Shown: positions 1-8,117 of the stretch, one piece after another
How positions within the stretch are numbered: position 1 is the first letter of the stretch
Layout of the letters: each line of letters opens with the position of its first letter
Assembly (NCBI GenBank): GCA_022745215.1
Contig: JAIIWC010000022.1
Span: 1 to 26,114, forward strand
Length of the DNA: 26,114 bases
Direction: 5' to 3'
Origin: Collinsella sp.
GTDB lineage: Bacteria; Actinomycetota; Coriobacteriia; Coriobacteriales; Coriobacteriaceae
Notes under the pieces: generated by a model
The model's input: only the letters and a program-made list of their open reading frames with translations
What the model was told of the DNA's origin: nothing
The model's database searches: none
Position numbers and translations under genes: made by a program

Positions 1-157
1 GCGCCAGATTGTCGCGCAGCTCCTCGGGGATCTCGATCTCAGCGAGACGCTCCTTGGATTCGGCATTCGAGCCGATTCGGTTAACGAGGCGGTTGACCAC
101 GGCAGCGACGCGCGCCGCGGCTTCGGGTACAGACTGGTTGCTTAGGTTCTCAGCCAC
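1..157 (-). CDS. Unrecognised protein, N-terminal part only
   Basis: About 52 N-terminal codons run off the left edge of the window. The peptide starts (V/M)AENLSNQSVPEAAARV and continues with a charged, helical-looking stretch ending in IPEELRDNLA. There is no signal peptide or membrane segment in this part. I do not recognise the family. The GTG at 157 has GGGAGG about 4 nt upstream. An in-frame ATG at 169 lies only 2 nt after AAGGAGG, too close for normal use, so GTG is preferred. A good -10 (TATAAT) sits at 202-207. The hisS terminator separates it from hisS, so it is probably transcribed from its own promoter. Confidence 0.6.
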   Translation of the reverse strand, partial: MAENLSNQSVPEAAARVAAVVNRLVNRIGSNAESKERLAEIEIPEELRDNLA

Positions 158-201
158 GTTTCCTCCCATTCCTCCTTCTATGCACGTAACATGCGGTATT
201 C

Positions 202-230
202 ATTATAGGCGCTTGCGAAATACTTTCGAC
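202..230 (-). promoter_or_regulatory. Promoter of the left-edge gene
   Basis: On the minus strand a perfect -10 hexamer TATAAT occupies 207-202. A weak -35 (GTCGAA, 230-225) lies 17 nt upstream. The start codon at 157 would leave a leader of roughly 35-40 nt. The -10 is seen directly; use as a promoter is inferred. Confidence 0.55.
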
Positions 231-321
231 ACTGATTGCGCTTTACCACACAAAAGTATTTTCTGCATTGCAAGGGTTTTTGCTCTAAATGGTCGTATTT
301 CTCGGTGGACGGCATACACAA

Positions 322-357
322 ACGGGGGCATTCCGCATAAATGCGAAACACCCCCGT
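322..357 (-). terminator. Terminator of hisS
   Basis: Long hairpin on the minus strand. Outer arms are ACGGGGG (357-351) and CCCCCGT (328-322), with an inner stem TTTCGCAT/ATGCGGAA carrying one wobble. It is followed by TTGTGT. It lies about 58 nt after the hisS stop codon. The U-tract is imperfect, but no T-run exists on the other strand, so it points toward terminating hisS. Confidence 0.65.
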
Positions 358-414
358 AACAATCGCTCGCAATGGACGAGACACTCAAGCGGACCCGCAG
401 CTCAAAATGATGCG

Positions 415-1728
415 CTACAGGCGCTCGCGAACCGCCTCGACGACGTTGGCCAGATCGGCAAGGACCTCTTCATGGCTCTCCATGTCGCGCACCTTGACCT
501 TGCCGGCGGCAAGCTCGTCGCCACCCAGGACCAAAATGAGCTTGGCGCCAACCTTGTCGGCCTGCTTAAACTGAGCTTTGAGCGAACGACCCTGGTAGTC
601 GGCCTCGGTCACGATGCCAGCGGCACGAAGCTCCTGCGTGATGGCAAAGACGTTCTGGCGCAGCTCCTTGCCGGCGTTGGCGACGTAGACGCACGGGGCC
701 TCCTCGGCACCCAAGTCGTTACCAAAGGCCTGCAGGGCCAGCAGGGCGCGCTCAAAACCGACAGCGAAGCCGACGCCCGCCGTGGGCTTGCCACCCTCGA
801 GCTCGACCAGACCGTCATAGCGACCGCCGCCACCAATGGAGCCGACACCGGCGCCGGGAGCCTCGACCTCAAAGACGGTACGGGTGTAGTAGTCCAGACC
901 ACGCACCAGTGTGGGATCCTCGACATACTCGATACCGGCGGCATCCAGATAGCGCTTGACCTGCTCGTAGTGCTCGCGGCACTCGTCGCACAGGTTGTCG
1001 CCCATCAGCGGCGCGTCGGCCATGATCTCGCGGCAGTGGTCGTTCTTGCAGTCGAAGGCACGCAGCGGGTTGAGCTCGGCGCGCTCGCGGCACTCGTCAC
1101 ACATCTCGTCAGCGTGATCGAGGATAAACTGCTTGACCTGCTCGCGGTAAGCCGGACGGCACTGAGCGTCGCCCATCGAGTTAATGAGCAGACGGAGCTT
1201 GGAAAGATCGAAGCCCAGGCGCTTGTAAAACTCCATGAGCATGATGATGCACTCGGCGTCTGCCGCCGGATCGGGAGCGCCGAGCCACTCGATACCCACC
1301 TGGTGGAACTGACGCAGGCGGCCCTTCTGGGGACGCTCGCCGCGGAACATGGCCTCGGCGTAGTAAGCCTTAAACGGCGTGGAGCCCTGGGGCACCAGGT
1401 TGTTCTCCACGACTGCGCGCACCACACCGGCCGTGCCCTCGGGACGAAGCGCCAGGCGCTGCTTGGGCTTGAGTTTTGTGTCGGTGCCCTCGGTAAAGAC
1501 GCGCTCCAGGTTGGCGCCGCTAAAGACGCGGAACATCTCCTTGCGCACGACGTCGGTCGACTGGCCGATGCCGTGGACAAAGACGTCCACCTGCTCGATC
1601 GCGGGCGTCTCGATGGGTTTAAAACCAAACGGCTCGAACACGCCGGCAGCGATCTGCTGCATCTTTTGCCAAGCGCGCATCTCGGCGCCGATAAGGTCGC
1701 GGGTTCCCTCCGCCTTCTGTGCCTGCAT
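415..1728 (-). CDS. hisS: Histidyl-tRNA synthetase
   Basis: Cytoplasmic class II aminoacyl-tRNA synthetase that charges tRNA-His with histidine using ATP. The 437-residue length is normal for bacterial HisRS. Visible signatures are class II motif 2 (ALRPEGTAGVVRA, about 93-105), the HisA motif LVRGLDYYT (about 274-282), the glycine-rich GGGGRYDGLVE, and motif 3 (GVGFAVGFERAL, about 318-329). The middle region carries cysteine pairs (CDEC near 210, DCKNDHC near 227, CDEC near 247), a pattern also found in other Gram-positive HisRS and possibly metal binding. The start is the ATG at 1728, which has AAAGGTG about 8 nt upstream. A TTG two codons earlier is too close to that ribosome binding site. 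The gene is monocistronic between hairpin terminators. Confidence 0.97.
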   Translation of the reverse strand: MQAQKAEGTRDLIGAEMRAWQKMQQIAAGVFEPFGFKPIETPAIEQVDVFVHGIGQSTDVVRKEMFRVFSGANLERVFTEGTDTKLKPKQRLALRPEGTAGVVRAVVENNLVPQGSTPFKAYYAEAMFRGERPQKGRLRQFHQVGIEWLGAPDPAADAECIIMLMEFYKRLGFDLSKLRLLINSMGDAQCRPAYREQVKQFILDHADEMCDECRERAELNPLRAFDCKNDHCREIMADAPLMGDNLCDECREHYEQVKRYLDAAGIEYVEDPTLVRGLDYYTRTVFEVEAPGAGVGSIGGGGRYDGLVELEGGKPTAGVGFAVGFERALLALQAFGNDLGAEEAPCVYVANAGKELRQNVFAITQELRAAGIVTEADYQGRSLKAQFKQADKVGAKLILVLGGDELAAGKVKVRDMESHEEVLADLANVVEAVRERL

Positions 1729-1770
1729 GGGCAAACACCTTTCTTTTGTATCGCGTCATAGGTAGTGGAC

Positions 1771-1776
1771 ATTATA
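1771..1776 (-). promoter_or_regulatory. hisS: -10 element of hisS
   Basis: A perfect TATAAT on the minus strand, about 40 nt upstream of the hisS start codon. The region 17 nt further upstream is only TG-rich (TGTTTGTG) and GC-rich and gives no good -35. It overlaps the U-rich tail of the upstream terminator hairpin, so terminator and promoter are packed together. Confidence 0.5.
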
Positions 1777-1795
1777 CGGCACAAACACAAACAGC

Positions 1796-1850
1796 GGCGG
1801 CGCGTCTGACCGAACGAGGGTATGGGGACTCGTTCGGCCAGACACGCCGC
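1796..1850 (-). terminator. Terminator of the MFS gene
   Basis: Long inverted repeat: arms GCGTCTG-A-CCGAACGAG (1802-1818) and CTCGTTCGG-C-CAGACACGC (1829-1847), with flanking GCGGCG/CGCCGC extending the stem. The loop is about 10 nt. On the minus strand the hairpin is followed by a T/G-rich tail (TGTTTGTGTTTGTG). It begins about 50 nt after the MFS stop codon. Confidence 0.65.
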
Positions 1851-1899
1851 CGCGGTAGCCACGGACGAAGCGGACAAGCGGCAATGCGCTTTGGCCTAT

Positions 1900-3204
1900 C
1901 TACTCCCCCGCCACGCTCGCGCGCAGCTTGGCAGCGATGGGTTCGGACGCCAACAGGAACACGAGCATAACCACGGAGCACACCAGGCACACGATCCAGG
2001 TGCTCGCAAAGGAGCCCGTAGCGTCGAACAGCACACCCGAGACGATAGCGCCCACGGTGCCACCGACCATCTCGAGCGAGGTAATGGTGCCCGTGACCTT
2101 ACCCAGGTCGGCCATGCCAAACTGCTTAGACGCAGCGATCGTGGGCGTAATGGTGCCCATGCACGTTCCGATACCAAAGCTAATGGCAGCCACGATGGGG
2201 CCGAGGTCGGTTGCGGGGAAGCACAGGGCGACGCAGGCGACGATGCACGCAACGGACCCCAACACATTGCCGAAACGCAGGCCAAATCGATCATAGATGG
2301 CGCCAAGGGAGATCTTGGCGATAACGACGGTAACCATGTAGGCCGAAAGCACGGTGCCTGCCCACATGGGGTCGTGGCCGCCCGTGACGATCTTGGTGCC
2401 GTTGACGGTGACGCTCGTCATATTCGTAACCTGGTTGGGCAGGATGGCGCCATTGACAAGGCCCATAAAGAGGAATGCCGCGACGAGCAGCCAGAATGCC
2501 GGGCTCTTCTTAATGCGCGACCAACCGACGCTGACCTCGGGGGCCGTATGCTCGTCCTTATCGCCCGCGGTGGAAACAGACGGATCGCCCGGGTTCTCGC
2601 CGAGCGGCTTCAGGCCAATCTCGGAAGGTTTGGTGCGGAAGGAATACGCCGTGATGGGCAGCGCCGCCACAATGCAGACGGCGGCAAGCACCAAGAAGGC
2701 GGAACGCCAACCCACGCTCACGATCAGCGAGCTTACGATCGGCGAGAGAATAGCACCGCCAAAGCCCGAGCCCGAAAGCGCAATGGAGATAGCAAGACCG
2801 CGCTTGGCCGTAAACCAGTTGGCAGTGACGAGGCTAATGAGCAGGCGGGTCGAGGCCACGGCGAAGCAGCCCGAGACGGCAAAGAGCACGTAGACCTGCC
2901 AAAGCTCGCCCACAAAGCTCATGCCGACAAGCACGGCAGAGGTGGCGATAACGGTGAGGGAGCCCAGGACGCGGCCGCTCACCTTATCGGCAACATGGCC
3001 GATCACAAGCGAACCCACAACGCTCACCACGGTGGAGATGGCATTGGAGATGTTGTACTGCGCAAGGGAAATGCCCAGGTCGCTGACGATCAACGGCTGG
3101 AACAGGCTCATGCAGTTGACGAAAATCGTGTAGCACGTGGCCATGATCACGAAGCCAGAGGCCACCACGAGCCAGCCGGGGAAGAACTTACGCTGCTGGG
3201 ACAT
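1900..3204 (-). CDS. MFS transporter, oxalate/formate antiporter-like
   Basis: Integral membrane carrier of the major facilitator superfamily, 434 residues, with about 12 hydrophobic segments in two groups of six separated by a charged central loop (around residues 190-225, rich in D/E/K). The loop between helices 2 and 3 contains GHVADKVSGRVLG, matching the MFS G-x-x-x-D-[KR] signature. The N-terminus (FFPGWLVVASGF) resembles the OFA (oxalate:formate antiporter) group, which exchanges small carboxylates. The substrate cannot be read from sequence. The ATG at 3204 has AAGGAG 6-7 nt upstream. It lies downstream of an M20D amidohydrolase on the same strand, separated by two strong hairpins, so co-transcription is uncertain. 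A link, such as uptake of a compound the hydrolase cleaves, would be inference only. Confidence 0.88.
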   Translation of the reverse strand: MSQQRKFFPGWLVVASGFVIMATCYTIFVNCMSLFQPLIVSDLGISLAQYNISNAISTVVSVVGSLVIGHVADKVSGRVLGSLTVIATSAVLVGMSFVGELWQVYVLFAVSGCFAVASTRLLISLVTANWFTAKRGLAISIALSGSGFGGAILSPIVSSLIVSVGWRSAFLVLAAVCIVAALPITAYSFRTKPSEIGLKPLGENPGDPSVSTAGDKDEHTAPEVSVGWSRIKKSPAFWLLVAAFLFMGLVNGAILPNQVTNMTSVTVNGTKIVTGGHDPMWAGTVLSAYMVTVVIAKISLGAIYDRFGLRFGNVLGSVACIVACVALCFPATDLGPIVAAISFGIGTCMGTITPTIAASKQFGMADLGKVTGTITSLEMVGGTVGAIVSGVLFDATGSFASTWIVCLVCSVVMLVFLLASEPIAAKLRASVAGE

Positions 3205-3231
3205 ACTGCTCCTTATTTAACAAACGAATAG

Positions 3232-3248
3232 CCGGCGCCGGGCGCCGG
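3232..3248 (-). terminator. GC-rich palindrome before the MFS gene
   Basis: CCGGCGCC-G-GGCGCCGG is a perfect 8-bp-arm palindrome. On the minus strand it is followed by CTATTCGTTTGTT. It could be a terminator for the upstream amidohydrolase. It ends only about 27 nt before the MFS start codon, which leaves little room for a separate promoter after it. Confidence 0.45.
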
Positions 3249-3252
3249 TAGT

Positions 3253-3328
3253 GCCCAAGATTGCCTTGAAAGACAAGGGCATAGGCCTTACGGCCATGCC
3301 CGCAGGCTTGAAAGGCAAGGTTGGGTGC
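3253..3328 (-). terminator. Long inverted repeat at the end of the M20 gene
   Basis: An interrupted stem of about 70 nt immediately follows the M20 stop codon. The core is GGGCAT-A-GGCC / GGCC-A-TGCCC around a TTAC loop (3278-3301). Then come unpaired internal segments, then TTGCCTT/AAGGCAA (3261-3267 with 3312-3318), then CCCAA/TTGGG. No continuous T-run follows on either strand. It may act as a terminator, as an mRNA 3'-end stabiliser, or be a REP-like element. Confidence 0.5.
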
Positions 3329-4626
3329 TACCGGTGGTCGGCGATATAGCCCAAAGCGACGGCGGTATAGGCCGCGGCACCGAGCGGCAGCTCGGCATCG
3401 TTAAAGCGCGCCTTGGGATGGTGCTGGGCAAAATGCTCATCCGTATCGGTTACAGCGGCGCCCACGGTAAAGTACGCGCTCGGGATCTCGCTCGAGATAA
3501 GCGCAAAGTCCTCGCTCGCCATGGCGTGGAACAACGGCAGGAAGGCGGACTTGGGCAGCACCGCGCCCACGTAGCCAAGCGACGCCTGCGTCATATCGTC
3601 ATCGAGTACGAGCGGGGGAACATCCGAGAGCGTCTCAATAGTCGCCGGCGTACGATAGGTCGTGGCAACGCCTTTGACGACCTCCGCGATGCGGGCCTTG
3701 AGGTGCTCCATGAGCTCGACATCGAAGCCACGCAGCGTTCCCTCGAGCACACAAGTATCAGGGATGACATTTGCGGCCTGACCGCCGGCGAACTTGCCAA
3801 CGGTAAGCGCGACCTCCTTGGCCGCCGGCACTTCGCGAGCGATAAGCTCCTGAAGTGCCAGATGCACGTGCACACCCGCCGTAATGGGGTCGATGCAGAT
3901 CTCGGGGCTCGAGCCATGACCGCCCTTGCCCTGCAGCGTGATGCGGAAACCGTACACGCCCGAGAGCGCCGGACTGCCGTAAAGCACCAGGCCAAGCGGC
4001 GACTGGCTATTGACATGCATGGCAAAGGCGACCTGAGGGCGCGGGTTCTGCAGCAGACCGTCGGCGATGGCGGCGCGGGCGCCCTCAAAGGTTTCCTCGC
4101 CCGGCTGGAACAGCAGCTTAACCGTGGCGTTGGCATCAACAAGCTCAGTCTCGCGCGCTTTGAGCATACGAGCCGCACCAAGCAGCGCCGTCGCGTGCAT
4201 ATCGTGACCGCAAGCATGCATGCAGCCGTTGACAGAGGCAAAAGACTCGCCCGACTCTTCCGCGACGGGAAGGGCATCCATGTCACCGCGCAGCATGATG
4301 ACCGTGCCGGCCTGATCGTCCGTGCACGTACCGTTGCCCTGGGCCGCCACGGCCGCACCGGCACCGATGAGGCCCACAACACAGGAGCCGTCGACGAGCG
4401 TGGCAAACGGGATGTCCATCTCGGTCAGGCGCGCTTGGATATACGCAGAGGTCTGTGGGAGGCTATTACCCAGCTCGGGCATCTGGTGGAGATCGTGTCG
4501 CCACGCAGCGAGCTCGTCTGCAAAAGCCTGAGCTTCTGCAACAAGACCGTCACCGATAGAGGTCTGCGCCGCGGCGGTGGCCTTGGGCGCTGATTGCGGT
4601 TGAAGATCGGACAAAGCTGGTGCCAT
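3328..4626 (-). CDS. M20D family amidohydrolase
   Basis: Metal-dependent cytoplasmic amidohydrolase of the M20 peptidase clan. The subfamily includes hippurate hydrolases, IAA-amino-acid hydrolases and N-acetyl-diaminopimelate deacetylases, which remove an acyl group from an amino acid. Length is 432 residues, slightly long because of a 20-30 residue extension before the first conserved helix and an insertion near residues 88-108. Metal and catalytic signatures in order: RGDMDALPV (about 113-121), HACGHDMHA (about 137-145, the Cys and His ligands), QPGEE (about 174-178), a lid/dimer domain starting near DPITAGVHVH, and MASEDFA near the C-terminus. The ATG at 4626 is chosen because GGAGGG lies 7 nt upstream. 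Reading frame continues upstream without a ribosome binding site. The exact substrate is not determinable here. Confidence 0.9.
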   Translation of the reverse strand: MAPALSDLQPQSAPKATAAAQTSIGDGLVAEAQAFADELAAWRHDLHQMPELGNSLPQTSAYIQARLTEMDIPFATLVDGSCVVGLIGAGAAVAAQGNGTCTDDQAGTVIMLRGDMDALPVAEESGESFASVNGCMHACGHDMHATALLGAARMLKARETELVDANATVKLLFQPGEETFEGARAAIADGLLQNPRPQVAFAMHVNSQSPLGLVLYGSPALSGVYGFRITLQGKGGHGSSPEICIDPITAGVHVHLALQELIAREVPAAKEVALTVGKFAGGQAANVIPDTCVLEGTLRGFDVELMEHLKARIAEVVKGVATTYRTPATIETLSDVPPLVLDDDMTQASLGYVGAVLPKSAFLPLFHAMASEDFALISSEIPSAYFTVGAAVTDTDEHFAQHHPKARFNDAELPLGAAAYTAVALGYIADHR

Positions 4627-4656
4627 AGATGCCCTCCAGTATCGTTTTTGCAGCAA

Positions 4657-4678
4657 GCACTTTGATAGCGTAAAGTGC
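4657..4678 (-). promoter_or_regulatory. Palindrome upstream of the M20 gene
   Basis: Perfect 7-bp arms GCACTTT and AAAGTGC flank an 8-nt spacer (22 bp in all), centred about 40 nt upstream of the start codon at 4626. TTGCAC on the minus strand (4680-4675) overlaps the distal arm and could be part of a -35. Size and position fit an operator for a dimeric repressor, but no matching regulator gene lies in the window. Confidence 0.35.
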
Positions 4679-4703
4679 AAGGTACTACTTTAAGGGCGAG
4701 GCA

Positions 4704-4730
4704 TAAAAAATGCCGCCCCGGGAGGGCGGC
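4704..4730 (-). terminator. Terminator of the EamA gene
   Basis: Textbook rho-independent terminator on the minus strand: GCCGCCC (4730-4724), a 5-nt loop, GGGCGGC (4718-4712), then A and TTTTTT (4710-4704). It begins about 12 nt after the stop codon of the EamA gene. Confidence 0.9.
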
Positions 4731-4742
4731 GCAACAAGTTGT

Positions 4743-5726
4743 TTACAATTGCGGGCGCGGCTTTCGACGCAAAAAATCGAAGTGAGTCTCGCTCAAGATA
4801 ATCGACAGGAAGATGAGCGCGAAGCCGGCGAGCAGGCGCGAGGTGAGCGCCTCCCCCATCAGCAGCACCGAAAACAACACGCCCGAAGGGGACTCCATCG
4901 AAAGGAGCAGCGAGCCCGTCGAGGCCGGGACATGCGCCAGGCCGACGTTTTGGATGAGCAGAGCCGCGCATGTGCAGCCCACCGAGAGAAACGCCATCGC
5001 ACTGATAAAGCTCGGCGTCCACACGGACAGAGGCGCTTGGGTCTCGAATAGCAGCGACGTTGCCAGGCTCAGCACGCCGTTGCCCACAAACATCCAAAAC
5101 GTGATGACGTTGATGTCCATTTTGCGACCGTACTTGGCAGTCACCGCCATCTGGATGGCGAAAAAGGCCGCACCCGCCAGCGTAATGACGTCACCAATGT
5201 TGAATTCAACGCTATCGAGTGCGACGAGGCCAATGCCCGCTAGGCACAGCAGCGCGGCACCCAAGTTGTAGCGCGTGAGCTTTTCGCCGCTCAGGAAATA
5301 GCTCGCGAACGGCACAAGGATGCAATACGTGCCCGTCAAAAAAGCATTCTTGCCCGCCGTAGTATGTGCCAGACCGACCGTCTGCAGCGCATAGGCCGCC
5401 CACATGAGCACGCCCATACTCAGGCCAACGATCAGGTTGCGAGCGTTGAGGTGCGCGATGATGCGCTTGTGGAAGACGGCAAACATGACCAACGCTGCGG
5501 GCAGAAAACGTACATAGAGCAGCGCGAACACCGGAATGGTGCCGAGTGCGTCCTTCATAGTGGTAAAGGAGTAGCCCCAGATAATCGCCACCGAAAGCAG
5601 TAGAACTTTCCAGAACAACGGCGAGCGTGCGCCGGCACCCCGGGGAATACCACCCGCGCCCAAATCCTCACGGGCTACAGGGCTATCGGGCATGTTTTCG
5701 ATTTCGTTGGCAGCGTATTGGGCCAT
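4743..5726 (-). CDS. EamA/DMT-family transporter
   Basis: Integral membrane protein of the drug/metabolite transporter superfamily, 327 residues. It has about ten hydrophobic helices in two EamA repeats, the first beginning near LFWKVLLLSVAIIWGYSF (residues about 35-55) and the second near GDVITLAGAAFFAIQMAV. The tail ends in basic residues (RRKPRP), consistent with a cytoplasmic C-terminus. Family members export amino acids, metabolites or toxins; the substrate is unknown here. The ATG at 5726 has GAGG about 8 nt upstream. An in-frame GTG at 5741 lacks a ribosome binding site. It is a single-gene unit between two strong terminators. Confidence 0.9.
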   Translation of the reverse strand: MAQYAANEIENMPDSPVAREDLGAGGIPRGAGARSPLFWKVLLLSVAIIWGYSFTTMKDALGTIPVFALLYVRFLPAALVMFAVFHKRIIAHLNARNLIVGLSMGVLMWAAYALQTVGLAHTTAGKNAFLTGTYCILVPFASYFLSGEKLTRYNLGAALLCLAGIGLVALDSVEFNIGDVITLAGAAFFAIQMAVTAKYGRKMDINVITFWMFVGNGVLSLATSLLFETQAPLSVWTPSFISAMAFLSVGCTCAALLIQNVGLAHVPASTGSLLLSMESPSGVLFSVLLMGEALTSRLLAGFALIFLSIILSETHFDFLRRKPRPQL

Positions 5727-5795
5727 GGAACATCCTCGCACTCAATCTGGGCGTGGTGTCCGCACGCGTATGGCTGCGTGCCGCCTCATGGTCAA

Positions 5796-5833
5796 ATAAA
5801 AACGGGACGCGCCGGACCCCCGGCACGCCCCGC
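5796..5833 (-). terminator. Terminator after the upstream unit, ahead of the EamA gene
   Basis: Minus-strand hairpin GCGGGGCGTGCCGG / CCGGCGCGTCCCGT (5833-5820 with 5815-5802, one or two mismatches, 4-nt loop), followed by TTTTATTT. It lies about 95 nt after the stop of the second Pip gene and ends that operon. Confidence 0.88.
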
Positions 5834-5927
5834 TACTGTAGCAACAACCGGTGTTGCATCGCAATCCAGCATAATAAAGTATCAAACTGGAAGATCTCGA
5901 TGTTCCGACGGCGTTTACCTGGCTGAA

Positions 5928-8117
5928 CTAGATCAACTTAGTCGACTCCAGCTTTTCGATGATCCAGTCGTTGGCTTTGATGACCGGACGGCGGAAGACG
6001 ACGCCCAGTGCCAGCGACGGAATCAGATAGCTCGCCAGAATGCCTAGCTCAATCCAGTACTCCATATGGTAGGCGCCAGCCATGGCGGCGTGCATGGCGT
6101 TGATGCCGTGGGTAAACGGCAGGAACGGGTAGATCGCCTGGAACACGGGGCCGGTCATCTCGATGGGGAACGTACCACCTGAACCGCCGACCTGCATGAC
6201 CAACAGCACGACAGCGAGCGCCTTGCCGATATCGCCAAACGAAACCGTGAGCGTGTAGACGATATTGGAGAACACGAGACTCGCGACCCAGCCCGCCAGC
6301 ACAAACTGCAGCGGGTTGTCGCATTGGATGCCAAAGAACAGGATGTCGCCCGCGCACACGAGTGTCGCCTGCAGCAGGGCCAGACCTCCAAAGAACAGGT
6401 AGCGGCCCAGGTAGATCTCGTGCAGGCGCACGGGGATCAGCTCGTTGATGAGCTCATCGTCAACCGATACCTTCATCATGGCCGCCAGCACGATCGAGCC
6501 GACCCACAGCGACAGGATCGTATAGAACGGCGCCATGGCCGAACCGTAATTGCGGATCGGATAGACCGGCTTGCGGTCGAGCGCGACGGGGCCGGAAAGC
6601 GACACGGCCAAACCCTCGGGATCGTTGCCGATCATCGTCTTGATCGTGGCAAGGTCGTCCGACATCAGGGCGCCATCGAGCTCGTCCTTAAAGGCGCTGA
6701 TCTTGTCCGATGCCTCACCCAGCTGATCGGAAGCCTTGTTGACCAGCGTCGCAGCCTTGGAGAGGCCCTTTGCGAGCGAGCCAGAGGCGTCGGTCAGACC
6801 GCTCACGGCGCTATCCAAGTCACCCGAGATACCGTTCAGGGAATCCAGAACGCCCGAAATGGTCTTCTTGAGCTCCTTGGCCTTAACCGAGAACGTGGAA
6901 TCGTAGTCGGACTTGGCTCCCGAGATACCCGCCTTGGCATCGGCGATGGCCTGGTCGACCTCGGCACGCGAGTTGTTGACCTCCGCCATGCCGTCCGAAA
7001 GGGACTTTGCGGTCGCCGTCAGGTCCTTCGCATTGTTGCGGTACTCCACGGCAATTCTGCCCAGCGACGTCGCAGCGGACTCGAGACCGTCTTTGAGCTT
7101 GTCATCACTCACCTGGTCGGCAAGGTTACGGAGCTGATCGGTCATCGCATCGATATCGTCAGCACGCGTATTGAGCGCCGCTGCGGCTTCGTTGAGCTGA
7201 GACACCGTAAGGTCAACATGCTGATTCGCGGCATCGAATGCCTTCGCAAGCTCGGCGGACACGTTGTCGAACGAGCCCGCGCTTCCGTCAATCGCCGCGT
7301 CAACGGCATCGTTGGCGGCCTTGAGCGCTTCCTTGGAATCATTGATGCCACTCTTGGCGTGCTCCATCAGCTGCTTCGTCGACTCATCAACGGTGCCCGT
7401 CTGCTTGAGCATGCCGCCCGCCGATGTCAGTGAATCGGACGTGGAGCTCAAAATGCCCGCGAGCGACGTCGCACTCGCCTGAACGTCCTGCAGGTCCTCG
7501 ACCGAATCGCCCAGCGTCGAGGACAGATTGGCGATAAAGTTGCTCACCTGGTCGGTACTCATATAGTCGAGCAGGCTGGACACGGTCTTAAGGCCGATGG
7601 TCGTGATGGTCTTGGTAAAGGTCTCGTTGACCTGACTCTGGACGGCGCTCGAACCCTTTTCAGTCACGATCTGTGCGATGGCGTTGGCCTTCTGGTTCTC
7701 ATAGAACTCGATATCGGCGTGCTTCACCTCGGTCGAGAAAAGCGTCATCATGTCAGCGCTAAACGTTTTAGGGATAACGACGGCAGCGTAGTACGCGCCC
7801 GACTTAACGCCCTCAATCGCCTTATCGCGGTCGTTGAGGACGACCCAGTCGAAGTTCTCGTTGCCGCGCAGGGTGGCGGTTACGTTTTCGCCCACGTTGA
7901 CCTCGACGGGAATCAGATCGCTCTCGTAACCCTCATCGGTGTTGACCACTGCAATCTTAAGGTTGCCGGTATTGCCGTAGGGATCCCAGCTTCCGGCGAT
8001 GTTAAACCATGCATAGAGACATGGCACGATGATCAGGCCCATCACGACGACCATGCCGATCACGGAGCGAGACACGTTTTGGACATCGCGCTTAAACAGG
8101 TGCAGGATGTTTTTCAT
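5928..8117 (-). CDS. YhgE/Pip family membrane protein (second of pair)
   Basis: A 729-residue membrane protein of the YhgE/Pip family, named after the Lactococcus phage infection protein and related to ABC-2-type membrane domains. One N-terminal membrane helix (about 19-40) is followed by the family motif WDPYGNT (44-50) and a conserved extracytoplasmic region with AVVNTDEG. A long Ala/Ser/Asp-rich coiled-coil region of repeated DL, SL and LN heptads spans about 170-500. A C-terminal block of five or six helices starts near SAMAPFYTILSLWVG and includes PIEMTGPVFQAIYPFLPFTHGIN. Its ATG directly follows the TAA of the upstream pip gene, and its ribosome binding site (AAGGAGG) lies within the end of that gene, so translation is very likely coupled. 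The cellular role is not known; roles in phage adsorption or secretion in relatives should not be assumed. Confidence 0.88.
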   Translation of the reverse strand: MKNILHLFKRDVQNVSRSVIGMVVVMGLIIVPCLYAWFNIAGSWDPYGNTGNLKIAVVNTDEGYESDLIPVEVNVGENVTATLRGNENFDWVVLNDRDKAIEGVKSGAYYAAVVIPKTFSADMMTLFSTEVKHADIEFYENQKANAIAQIVTEKGSSAVQSQVNETFTKTITTIGLKTVSSLLDYMSTDQVSNFIANLSSTLGDSVEDLQDVQASATSLAGILSSTSDSLTSAGGMLKQTGTVDESTKQLMEHAKSGINDSKEALKAANDAVDAAIDGSAGSFDNVSAELAKAFDAANQHVDLTVSQLNEAAAALNTRADDIDAMTDQLRNLADQVSDDKLKDGLESAATSLGRIAVEYRNNAKDLTATAKSLSDGMAEVNNSRAEVDQAIADAKAGISGAKSDYDSTFSVKAKELKKTISGVLDSLNGISGDLDSAVSGLTDASGSLAKGLSKAATLVNKASDQLGEASDKISAFKDELDGALMSDDLATIKTMIGNDPEGLAVSLSGPVALDRKPVYPIRNYGSAMAPFYTILSLWVGSIVLAAMMKVSVDDELINELIPVRLHEIYLGRYLFFGGLALLQATLVCAGDILFFGIQCDNPLQFVLAGWVASLVFSNIVYTLTVSFGDIGKALAVVLLVMQVGGSGGTFPIEMTGPVFQAIYPFLPFTHGINAMHAAMAGAYHMEYWIELGILASYLIPSLALGVVFRRPVIKANDWIIEKLESTKLI

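Noticed and set aside
289..3231. Long plus-strand open frames opposite hisS and the MFS gene
   Set aside because: They are antisense shadows of GC-rich genes. The proteins are low-complexity, rich in Arg, Ala, His and Gly, and lack domain signatures and ribosome binding sites, while the minus-strand frames give full recognisable families.
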